This document shows, piece by piece, positions 51,403 through 60,990 of a stretch of DNA of 64,000 nt. Positions within the stretch are counted from its first letter, which is position 1. Each line of letters opens with the position of its first letter. Both the position numbers and the translations under genes were made by a program. Origin of the DNA: Rhizomys pruinosus (taxonomy: Eukaryota > Chordata > Mammalia > Rodentia > Spalacidae); the NCBI GenBank assembly GCA_009823505.1, contig VZQC01005904.1:7794-71793 (forward strand). Reading direction: 5' to 3'. A model generated the notes under the pieces. That model had not been told where the DNA came from. It ran no database searches and saw only the letters and a program-made list of their open reading frames with translations.

Positions 51403-52019
51403 TGAAGAATTATGTATGTAAAATTGCCTTCTGAGTTTAAAAGTGTGACTTTTCCTACTTAGACATAAGACTCTTAATTTTAAATAGCTATTTCATTGAG
51501 GAGACATCAACATTTATGATAGTCAGGCACATGACAAATAGCAAAATAAAATATTTGTGGTTTTTGGTACTTAACCTTCTTAAAGACTAGAAATGTCCCA
51601 GCAGTTACCTTCTTGATTGTGCTGAAAGTAGGACTGAGTGGGTGCCCAAAGGGCCCGGTTACAGGATGTGGGGCATACAGCACCCTGTTTGCAGGGCGTT
51701 CTCTTCTCTCTACAGCCCCACAGGGGCACACCTTCGGAAGACCAGCCTTGGTATGTGCTCTGGATGACTGTGCTAGAACTCAGCCAGCTGGAGCCCATTC
51801 TTTTGCTCTGGTGTGTTCTCATATGGCAGCAAGCCACCTGTGGCATCACTGATATGAAACTGTTCATGAGTTTGACATAAAGCTTCCCTAGACCCCAAAG
51901 AAGACTATTGTCACCTGAGAAATAATATTTGGGATTATTGAACAAGGTACTGTATAGTACCCTTTTAAGATAGAGATTCTTTATTAATAACTAATACAAT
52001 TTTTTGCATAAAGTTAGCA

Positions 52020-52335
52020 AATTGAGGCTAAAGAAATGTCTCAGTGGTTCAGAGAACTTGCTATATAATCATGAAAATCATTATCTGAACCATAGTTCAG
52101 ATTCCCAGGACCTGTGTAATAAGCCAGGCATCCATGCATGCCTGTAACCCCAGCTCTGAGGGTGGAGGACAGGATTTCTAGAGCTTGCTGGCTTCCAGCA
52201 AGTAGAGAAAAATGCAAGCCCCAGGTTCAGCCTCAAAAGAACTGGGCAGACAGTGATAGAGAACACCCAGCACCCTCTTCTGGTCTCCACACATATCTGC
52301 ATACGTACATACATACACACACACACACACACACA
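52020..52335 (+). mobile_element. B4-like SINE with (AC)n tail
   Basis: TGAGGCTAAAGAAATGTCTC head and CCATGCATGCCTGTAACCCC body, tail ATACATACACAC. Confidence 0.7.
52316..52335. repeat. (AC)n microsatellite
   Basis: Ten AC units at the tail of a B4-like SINE. Confidence 0.9.
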
Positions 52336-52495
52336 AAATAAATAGACAAGTTTTTTAAAGTGTAGAATCTTGGTGTATAACTTAGTGCCTGAATACTGTG
52401 CACAGATTACCTGTTCCCTATTACAGGGTGCTAGCCATTAATTTTTAGTATAGAAATTGGAGAATAATAATTGCTTCTCAAAAAGCAGATTATTT

Positions 52496-52560
52496 AGGAG
52501 GCTGTGGTTTAGTGATAGAGCACTTTTCCAACTTTCTAAAAGTTTTGGGATCCTCAGCAT
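52496..52560 (+). mobile_element. ID-like element
   Basis: GCTGTGGTTTAGTGATAGAG through TGGGATCCTCAGCATC resembles the ID head. Confidence 0.65.
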
Positions 52561-52616
52561 CATGAACAAAAAAGCAAAACTAAGGAACACTCCTGCTCTA
52601 TAAAATAAACAACAGA

Positions 52617-52785
52617 AGTAGGATAGTGCACACCTTTAATCCCAGCACTCAGAATCAGAGGCAGGTAGGTCTCTATGAGTTCAAGGCTACCCTAGCCTAC
52701 ACAGTGAATTCCAGGCCAGCCAGGGGCTACCTTGTAAGAGACCCTGTCTCAAAAACAAACAAAACAGAACAAAAAAAAGAACAAC
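52617..52785 (+). mobile_element. B1 SINE
   Basis: Sense B1, 5' end slightly truncated, A-rich tail AAACAAACAAAACAG. Confidence 0.9.
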
Positions 52786-53510
52786 AAATGCTGGGTGGTA
52801 TGTTAGGAGTATCTGAGACACAGCAGCGTCTTGGAAGTGGTGTTTATATTGTATATTACTATTTTGTAACAGCTTTTTAAAATTACACCTAAATACAGTT
52901 GGTAGCTTGCTTACTAATCCAGAGCTATTGCCAGCAAATTACAGTGTATGCTAAGCCTAGTCTAAACCATTATCTTGGGTTAATACGGCCTCCGACTCTG
53001 AAGTGCTCTTAGAAGATACAGATTGAGCCCCAGGCCTTGCCACTGTTTCTGGCCTTTGTTAGATGTTTTTCAGGGTCTGGTCTGTGGCCCTCAGCCTCAG
53101 GCTGAGCCTCCCTGCCAGGCCGTGGGGATCTGTTTACATGAGTGCACTTACTTGAGCTAACAGCCACTGAAGTTTTCTTTATGGAAGAAGCAGGCTGTCT
53201 GTTTATCTCTAAGATGAACAAGTTGAGTTTGGCCACCAGGGATCTGTAGCTGCCGCAGTGTTGGTGTATTTGCTAAGTGCTAGTTTTGATAAGCTGACTT
53301 GTGACCCTGAGTAAGTCCTTTAATGTTGCTTCCAGTTGCTGGCCTAGCACAGACAGACCACCTTCTGAGCCACACATGCAATGGAGGGTATAGGGAGAAA
53401 TCAGAAAGCCCTTCTCCATAGCTCGGGGTTATTAATTTGATGTTGTTTTGTGTCATAATGGAAGATGATCTCCAAAAGAAATAATTCTCTTCGTACATAA
53501 AGGACAGGGT

Positions 53511-53880
53511 GGCTGGGCATGGTGCTGCACACCTTTAATCCCAGCAGTCAGGAGCTAGAGGCAGGTGGATCTCTGCGAGTTCAAGGCCAGCCTGGTCTAC
53601 ATAGTCCGTGCTGCCGTACAAGAACATAACTTATAAGCCCCAAAGAAAAGTTAAGAAGTGGAGCCATTCCAAAATATCCCTTGCCCAGAAGAAAGATTGG
53701 GTAGCTCAAAAGAAGGCAAGCTTCCTCAGAACTCAGGGGTGGGCTGCTGAACACTAAAGCAATTTTCTGTGAAGGTGTTTTTTTTTTTTTTCTTGGTAGT
53801 TCAAGCCAAAACAAAAGTATAGACCATGTTGTTAGAAAGAAACATGCTTGGGAGACCCTGTCTCAAAAAGACCAAAAAGA
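53511..53880 (+). mobile_element. B1 SINE split by 241 bp of other sequence
   Basis: The B1 5' part is 53511-53607 (to GGTCTACATAGT) and its 3' end resumes at 53849 (GGGAGACCCTGTCTCAAAAA). The bases between are unrelated and include a 14-T run at about 53780. Confidence 0.8.
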
Positions 53881-53916
53881 AGGAAGGAAGGGAGGGAGGG
53901 AGGGAGNNNNNNNNNN

Positions 53917-53971
<55 letters not shown>

Positions 53972-53979
53972 AGAAGATG

Positions 53980-54030
<51 letters not shown>

Positions 54031-54035
54031 AGATG
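53876..54035. repeat. Polypurine GGGA/(GA)n tract with a 10-N assembly gap
   Basis: GGAA and GGGA units, gap 53907-53916, then two (GA)n blocks each followed by GAAAGAAGATGCTTGA, i.e. a duplicated unit. The gap length is probably nominal. Confidence 0.9.
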
Positions 54036-54039
54036 CTTG

Positions 54040-54164
54040 ATGGCACACATTGATAATTCCCAGCACTTGAGAAGTCAAGGCAGGGGATCAAAGTCATCCT
54101 GGACTATATAACAAGTTAGAGGCTAACCTCTATAATGTGAGACTGTGTCTCAGAAAAAAAAAAT
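54040..54164 (+). mobile_element. Old B1-like SINE
   Basis: TTCCCAGCACTTGAGAAGTC to GAGACTGTGTCTCAG with A-tail leading into a polypurine tract. Confidence 0.75.
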
Positions 54165-54262
54165 GGAGGAGAGGAGAGGGAAAGGGAAGGGAAGACGGGA
54201 GGGAAGGGAAGAAGGGAGGGAAGGGAGGAGAACAGGAGGAGAGGAGAAGAGAAGAGAAATTC
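54165..54262. repeat. Second polypurine tract
   Basis: About 95 bases almost free of pyrimidines on the + strand (GGAGA, GGGAA and GGAAG units), grown from the tail of a B1-like element. Confidence 0.85.
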
Positions 54263-54830
54263 ATCCAGAAAATCATCATGAATGTCAGCTCTCTGGGACC
54301 TCGGTCTGTCCTTTGTCTCGGCACCCAGAGTACCTCATAGAACATCATGGCTCGTGGTTATTTGTTGAGTAAACCAGTGAATCTCTGGGTTTATGAAACA
54401 TCGGGTAAGTTGGTCAGCAACTTTTATAACCGCCAGCTTTATAAACTATGGGATCATAGCTCACTGATGGATAATGGATGCCTTTTTTGTTTCTGACTCC
54501 AACATTGAAAGATTTCTTTCTCCCTCACATGTACAGAGAAATGAGTGGTCCTTGAGGTCTGGACAGGTGGGCAGCTGGGCCTGATGGCATGGTATCTCAC
54601 ACACGCCTGCTCAGCTGTGTAGAGATGTGTCTCCCTGCGAGGATTGCGTGTGGTCCTAGTGCACCGTAGACAGAAAATATGCTCTAAGCAGAGACAGTGC
54701 TTGACGGCCCGTCTTATGGAAACTGGTCCCGCACCTTGTGCCTGCCATCTCAGCCCTTAGGGGAAGGCATTATGTCTACCCTTGAGGGTGGCTTTTTTTT
54801 CCCACCAATTGTTTAAAGTTTAATTTTAGG

Positions 54831-55050
54831 GGTTGGAGACATGGCTCAGCAATTAAGAACAGTGGCTGCTTTTGCAAAGGACCTGGGTTCTATTCTTAGC
54901 ACTCACATGGTAGCTACTAACTACCTTTTTTATTCCAGTTCTAAGGCATCCATTGCTCTCTTCTGGCCTCTATGGGCATTGTATGCATTGGGTGTGCTTA
55001 CATACATGCAGAAAAGCCATTCATACACATAAAATAAAAATAAATCAATT
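54831..55050 (+). mobile_element. Older B2 SINE
   Basis: GGTTGGAGACATGGCTCAGC head to CATAAAATAAAAATAAATC tail, no internal duplication. Confidence 0.9.
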
Positions 55051-55289
55051 TTTAAAAATTATTAATATCAATAGAAATATTTATGGGAAAAATATAGTCA
55101 AAGTAATTTTTTTTTTAATGATTGGATGTGGGTTCAAGGGTCACATCTGACTTACCCTAAAAAACTGACCCTCCCATTACCGATTCCTCTAGCAGTTTCT
55201 CTTCTTACTACTCGGGGTGTCTGCAGTTTAGGGGTTAGAGCTCCCCATTCCCACCCTCAGCCTCATGGAATACCTGCTTCTTTAAATCT

Positions 55290-55392
55290 TTTTTTCTTCT
55301 TCTTTGAGATAGGTACTCACTATGTAGCCCAGGCTAACTCACAACTTGCTATCCTCCCGCCTCAGCCTCCGGAGTACTTGGAGAATTACAAG
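55290..55392 (-). mobile_element. Old B1/proto-B1 fragment
   Basis: TTTGAGATAGGTACTCACTA to CTCAGCCTCCGGAGTAC, antisense. Confidence 0.65.
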
Positions 55393-56257
55393 CTGGACTC
55401 AACCCTTACTCCATGGGGGGTTGTCAGCTCCCCCCCAGTCAGAGAAGATGGGCCAAGAGTTTTAAAAAGAATTAGTGAAAATCTTGAAGTATTCACTTTT
55501 CTGTGTTTTTGTAGATAGAGCTATGTGTCGATAGCATTTTTATGGACCTTTTACAGAAATACAAGAAAAAAATATTAGTGTTTTGTGAAATCTAAGTATC
55601 TTAGGTTTTCACTGCTTTGCTGAGTGTGAAATTTAGTTGTAAGTTCTATGCGCTTATTTTCACAGCGAGAGAATGAATGTGAGTTGAAATCCTGGAGTCT
55701 TGTCTTTTCCTGTGTGCACTGCTAACTCCTAAGCACCATGCTTGCTTTCATAGTGTCAACATTGACTTCCAATGCATGACCTGATCTTCTGACAACTCAC
55801 AGTTTTATTCTCCTTCAGGATTGGCTGTCACGTGACCTTTACTGGTTTCATTAGCAAGTGGGTGCATACGCTGGGTGTGGATGCTGAGGGTGAAGAGGGC
55901 CCGCACCCTCTTCTCTCTTTTCTCAAGAGTCTCATTGCCCCTAGACCCAAAACCGTCTTTCCCTTATTGTGGTGGTTACTGATTTGAGCCCATCTTTATT
56001 GGCTGTATTAATATTGAAGCAGAACGTGCAATTATGTTTCCTTTTGGACTAGCTTTGTGAACCTACTTCTGTAGGAACTGACCTTCTAGGTTTTACAAAT
56101 TTTCACATTTTGTTTTGAGAAGGATGACTATTTCATGGCCTTTGAATTTTTCCCAGGAATTTTTACTTTGTCATACGATCGATTAACTTGATTATTTTAG
56201 GAAAAAACAAAAATTTTATGTTCTAAGATGTTTCATGCATAGTGTTTTGGTTTTGTT

Positions 56258-56345
56258 TTTTTTTTCTAGTGTGGTGCTGGGGATAGACCCAGGTCCTTAA
56301 AAATGTCTCCAGGTTATCTGCCACTGAGCCACCCCCTGAGCCCTT
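56258..56345 (-). mobile_element. ID/tRNA-derived SINE fragment
   Basis: GTGGTGCTGGGGATAGACCC to ACTGAGCCACCCCCTGAGCC, about 480 bases upstream of the BH3 exon. Confidence 0.6.
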
Positions 56346-56369
56346 GAGCATATTTCTTTTTCATGATTA

Positions 56370-56518
56370 TTATATTTGTGTGTATATACCACCAAGTCTG
56401 TGTGTGGAGGGCAGGGGCAGTTCTCCACTTCAATCATGTGGATTCTGGGGATTCAACTCAGGTTGTCAGGTTTAGTGGCAAGTGCCTTTACCCACTAAGC
56501 CATCTTGCCAGCTCCTAG
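56370..56518 (-). mobile_element. B2/B4-related SINE, diverged
   Basis: TGTGTGTGGAGGGCAGGGGC to AAGCCATCTTGCCAGCTCC, antisense. Confidence 0.65.
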
Positions 56519-56822
56519 CATAACTTCTTTGATCTTCGTTGTACCATTTGGGGAGATTCTTTTTCAAATGTTACAAGGAGTAACATGAATGGGCCAGGAT
56601 GCTTTTAATTCTTATAATTCTGAATCTCTTAGTTCTGTGAAATTATTATCACTTATTCATTAACCAAAATTACATGGCAGAACCTGTCTTTATAGTCTTT
56701 AATGTTTGATTAAGAGTTCCCGAGGCCAGGGAGGATGAGAAGTTGGCGAGAACGGTTTGCTGCCCGACGGTTTCAGTGCTAGGAACCTCAATGTGATTTT
56801 TGTTTTCTTTCTTCCCACACAG

Positions 56823-56932
56823 CTTCTATAAGGCAGTCTCAAGAGGAACCTGCAGATATACGCCCAGAAATATGGATTGCACAGGAGCTGCGGCGGATTG
56901 GAGATGAATTTAATGCATCTTACCCAAGGAGG
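56823..56932 (+). CDS. Bcl2l11: BIM BH3-domain exon, residues 128-164
   Basis: The acceptor AG at 56821-56822 follows a pyrimidine tract; CT completes codon 128 (Ala) begun by the last base of exon 2, and the frame reads [12 protein letters not shown] onward for 37 residues to AGG|GTAAGG (GT at 56933). It carries the complete BH3 helix [16 protein letters not shown] with hydrophobic anchors I146, L150, I153 and F157 and the invariant D155, which engage the groove of BCL-2, BCL-XL and MCL-1. Compared with mouse/rat residues as I recall them, W145 replaces R (as in human), and the end reads NASYPRR where mouse has NETYTRR and human NAYYARR. The final exon, with about 32 residues including the C-terminal hydrophobic anchor, is not in the window. 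Confidence 0.97.
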
Positions 56933-57414
56933 GTAAGGGTTTTCTTCCTGCCCTCTTTTCTTTCCACACCTCCATAAAGTAGGAAACTTCCATGGGAGAG
57001 CTGCCTGCTGAGGTGACCCTGTTTGTGCTCTCTACTTTCCTTTTATCTGTGCTTTAAGTGACTACCTTTAAAGATACTGTCTGAAGCTTCAAGAGGTATT
57101 ATATGAGCAGATACTTTAACATATCAGTGCTTAAAAAAAGATTATTTATATGCATCAAAATAGCCCCAGCGCATAGTTTTCACTCCACGAGGGTGCTTCT
57201 GGGCTCCCTGTAGGCAGTTACAGAAATTGAGCTTTGAGTCACTCCGGAGCTAGACTATACCCTGTACAGCTGCCCAGACTCCTAGCAGAGTGCAGTCCCC
57301 CGCCGCCCCCCCCCCAGCCCTGCTGCTGCTGGCCTTTTGCATTTGTTTATTGAAATGGATTTGGAAGACACTAATCAATAGTCTATAATTTGAACCGAGC
57401 AAAGTTTTATTATT

Positions 57415-57640
57415 ATTACTATGATTTTAATTTTATGTGTATGAGTATATAGCCTGCATGTATGTAAGTGTGCGCACCCATGTCGTACAGTACCTGTGGA
57501 GGTCAGAAGAAGGTATTAGATCCCCCTGGAACTGGTGTTATGCATGGTTGTTAGCTGCCATGTGGATGCTGAGAACTGAACCTGGGTCCTCTGCAAGAGC
57601 AGCCAGTGCTCTTAACCACCGAGCCATCTCTCCAGCTCCA
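57415..57640 (-). mobile_element. Older B2 SINE
   Basis: Antisense copy with single CTGGAACTGGTGTT block and intact head GAGCCATCTCTCCAGCTCC. Confidence 0.92.
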
Positions 57641-57719
57641 AACAGAGTGAAGATTAAATAAGGGAGTTGATTGCCCTTAGTTTCTCAGGTGTATTCTTAA
57701 TTAAAAAAAAAAAAAATAC

Positions 57720-57868
57720 GCCGGGCGTGGTGGCGCACGCCTTTAATCCTAGTACTTGGAAGGCAGAGGCAGGTGGATCTTTGTGAGTTCAAGGCCAGCC
57801 TGGTCTACAGAGCGAGTTCCAGGACAGCTGGGGCTACAGGGAGACCCTGTCTCGAAAAGACCAAAGAA
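57720..57868 (+). mobile_element. B1 SINE, near consensus
   Basis: Full sense B1 from GCCGGGCGTGGTGGCGCACG to CTCGAAAAGACCAAAGAA; the next B1 starts immediately. Confidence 0.97.
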
Positions 57869-58036
57869 GCCGGGCGTGGTGGCGCACGCCTTTAATCCTA
57901 GAACTGGGGAGGCAGAGGCAGGTGGATCTTTGTGAGTTCAAGGCCAGCCTGGTCTACAGAGTGAGTTCCAGGACAGCTGGAACTACAAGGAGACCCTGTC
58001 TCGAAAAGACCAAAAAAAAAAAACAAACAAAAAAAT
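57869..58036 (+). mobile_element. B1 SINE, tandem to the previous one
   Basis: Full sense B1 starting at the tail of 57720-57868 and differing from it at only a few sites; A-rich tail AAACAAACAAAA. Confidence 0.97.
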
Positions 58037-58101
58037 AATAATAAATAAATACTGAGCTCAGTATCTTCTGCAGAAGCGCAGTATATTTAAAAACAGCTTT
58101 G

Positions 58102-58371
58102 GGGGCTAGAGAGATGGCCTAGCGGTTAAGAGCACCGACTGCTCTTGCAGAGGACCCGGGTTTGATCCCCAGCACCCACATGGCAGCTGAGAACCGTCTG
58201 AAACTCCAATTCCAGGAGAACTCCAGTTCCAGGGGAATCCAAGACCCTCTTCTGACCTCCGCGGCATTGCACGACACGGGTGTGCAAACCTATATGCAGA
58301 CAGTACACTCATACACATACAAAAATAAATAAAATTTTAAAAAATAAATAAATAATAAAAAATAAATAAAT
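58102..58371 (+). mobile_element. Young B2 SINE, T subtype
   Basis: Full sense copy with long AAATA-rich tail; target duplication AAAAACAGCTTTG at 58089-58101 and 58372-58384. Confidence 0.97.
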
Positions 58372-58454
58372 AAAAACAGCTTTGTTTCTGTCCTGACTGA
58401 TACATGTATCTGCTTCCCGGGGGACCTGCTCTTGAGTATAGGCTTCTGGTTTTC

Positions 58455-58572
58455 TCTTGTTTTGAGACTGGGTCTCACAATGTAGCCCTGGCTGGCCTCA
58501 AACTTACACAGATCCACTGGCTTCTGCCTCCCAAGTGCTGGAATTAAAGGGATATACCACCACACCCAGCTT
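58455..58572 (-). mobile_element. B1 SINE, diverged
   Basis: Antisense; TTTTGAGACTGGGTCTCACA to ACCACCACACCCAGC. Confidence 0.9.
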
Positions 58573-58687
58573 TGGAGTGTATGCAGGCTTTGGCTCTGGA
58601 GCACAAGACCACTGTGAGTATGGTGACCAGGTCTTCTGGGAGTAATTCTAACAATGTATTCTAAGGTAATTTTTATTTGCTTTGACC

Positions 58688-58837
58688 TTTTTTTTTTTTT
58701 TTCGAGACAGGGTCTCCCTGTAGCCCCAGCTGTCCTGGAACTCACTCTGTAGACCAGGCTGGCCTTGAACTCACAAAGATCCGCCTGCCTCTGCCTCCCG
58801 AGAGCTAGGATTAAAGGCGTGCACCACCACGCCCGGC
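58688..58837 (-). mobile_element. B1 SINE, near consensus
   Basis: Antisense full B1 with 15-T run; target duplication GCTTTGAC at 58679-58686 and 58838-58845. Confidence 0.97.
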
Positions 58838-58945
58838 GCTTTGACTTTCTTATGAAGTCATTTACGGATTTAGCCAAAAGGAAAACAATTTCATTTTATG
58901 GAAAAATAAGGTAGTTAATACCAGTATTTCCTTTTTTTTTCTTCA

Positions 58946-59169
58946 AAATATTTTATTTTTATTTTTTTTATGTGTATGAGTATATAGGCTGTATGTATGT
59001 AAGTGTGCCCATATCCCACAGTGCCTATAGAGGTCAGAAGAGGGCATTAGACCCCCTGGAACTGGAGTTATGGATGGTTGTTAGCTGCCATATGAGTGCT
59101 GGGAATCAAACCCGTGTCCTCCGCAAAAGCAGTCAGTTCTCTTAACCACTGAGCCATCTCTCCAGCCCC
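58946..59169 (-). mobile_element. Older B2 SINE
   Basis: Antisense copy with single CTGGAACTGGAGTTATGGAT block and GAGCCATCTCTCCAGCCCCC head. Confidence 0.93.
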
Positions 59170-59453
59170 CTCTGAGAGATTTTTAGAAATCTTTTTTCTC
59201 TCTGGATGGAGGTCAGGCACAGGAGCCTGAGATAATTGTCTTTAAATGTTCATTTCATTTATTTACCTAAAGTAAAGGGTTATTCCTCATTAAGCACTTT
59301 GGGTCTGTTTTCTCTCTATATGCAGGGCTGTTCAGGCCTACTCAGACACACAGGGGCACTAACTTGCTGTGGAGTCCCAGTCTTCTGAGTAGTCACTGTT
59401 GAGGGGTCTGGGTCTTGAGAATGCATCAGTTCCTCTTCCTCCTCCTTTGCCAT

Positions 59454-59454
<1 letters not shown>

Positions 59455-59494
<40 letters not shown>
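59455..59494. repeat. (TG)n microsatellite
   Basis: About 20 TG units in Bcl2l11 intron 3. Confidence 0.95.
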
Positions 59495-59496
<2 letters not shown>

Positions 59497-60306
59497 TGTA
59501 CTGTAGTTACCCTTCCTTCTGTCATTAAATGGGAACTGTCACATTGATGAATGGACTGAGAAATTTCTCATGATACTGTATTTAGCTGGCACATGCCTGG
59601 CACCCTCCCCCTGACATGGATCAGTTTTCAGAACATAAATTCCTTCTCTGCCTAGATCTGAAATGGCAGTTTCTTTTGGAAGATTGTTTGGTTTTGTAAT
59701 TTACCACTAAAGTTATGTCCTCTAATCCCCCTGCCTCAGATTCTCTAAGGGACTTGCTGTTACCTCTCAAGCAGTCAGGTGGACCCTTCTGCTCTGGTGG
59801 AGGGGGTGGACTAGGGACTTGAGACTTAAGAGCCTTTTTTGGCTGTAACTGAGTCCAGAGTCCGCCAGAAGGACATGCCATTTCTGGAAACAGAGGCCCT
59901 TCTTAGGGGATAAACTGGCCACGGTTCTGGGCCTGTTCCCCTTCCCTGGGCTGAATCTGATTGGTGGAGGGCCAAGGAGAGCCAAGGTTGGGGTCAGAAG
60001 ATCCTTGTACTGTTCGGACTTGGTGTGAAGATGAGCTGGCACAGAACCCACTCTCAGTCTCATCAGAGCCAGGAGTGTTGATATTTTGTACAGGTCTTAA
60101 TTTAAACTGTACGTGTGAACAGAGGACGAGGAGAACTTCCCACATGGGCCTGGCTAGTGTGGCTCCCTGGGGACCGTGAGTAGGCAGTGATGACACATGG
60201 CCAGAACAGGCAGAGTGAGATACAGCCACAGTCCACAGCTGTTTCAACGAACAGGGACATATTCTAGGCAAGAGCCTAATTTTTCTAAAATGAAGGCAAA
60301 TATACT

Positions 60307-60313
<7 letters not shown>

Positions 60314-60349
<36 letters not shown>

Positions 60350-60412
60350 AGACAGGGTCTCCCTGTAGCTCTGGCTGTCCTGGAACTCACTCTGTAGACG
60401 AGGCTGGCCTTG
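60314..60412 (-). mobile_element. B1 SINE, truncated, with a 35-T run
   Basis: Antisense B1 cut after GGCTGGCCTTGAA; the tail run 60314-60348 is the longest homopolymer in the window. Confidence 0.93.
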
Positions 60413-60834
60413 AAAGTTCAAAACAGCAGACTCAGAAACTGGGACAGTGACACAGTGACCGTCAAAGCCTCAGTGCTGTCCTGCTAGTTGTTAGAGTAGC
60501 CCATTGTCTGTCATCATACTAATAGTCCATTGTTGAATCTTGGGGACTGGAAGCCAGACAGGAAATGGGAGAACAATGACTGCAGAGAGGCCGCTGTCTT
60601 CACTCGGAGTGCTGACCCCTTCTGAGCTGCTGTCCATCCCTCGCTGCTTGAGGCTGCATCGAGGCATCTGAACGTGTAGTCTCTGTGTTTGCTTAGCGCC
60701 GTGGCGGTATCTTCTCCCACATGTTAGCCTTTTATTGCCACCAACCTTACAAAGTCTGACAGGACACTTCCCTGTGTTTGTAGTAGAGAAGTTATGTGAG
60801 TGCCATATGTTGAGTCCACTTAAGAGTGATTGTG

Positions 60835-60990
60835 GGGCATGGTGGTGTACGCCTTTAATCCCAGCACTTTGGGAGGCAGAGGCACGTGGATCTCTGTGAG
60901 TTCAAGGCCAGCCTGCTCCACAGAGTGAGTTCCAAGACAGCCAGAACTACAGGGAGACCCTGTCTCAAAAAGAACAAGGAAAAAAAAAAG
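60835..60990 (+). mobile_element. B1 SINE
   Basis: Sense B1, GGGGCATGGTGGTGTACGCC to CTCAAAAAGAACAAGG; flanked by AAGAGTGAT copies (about 60822 and 60997). Confidence 0.95.
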
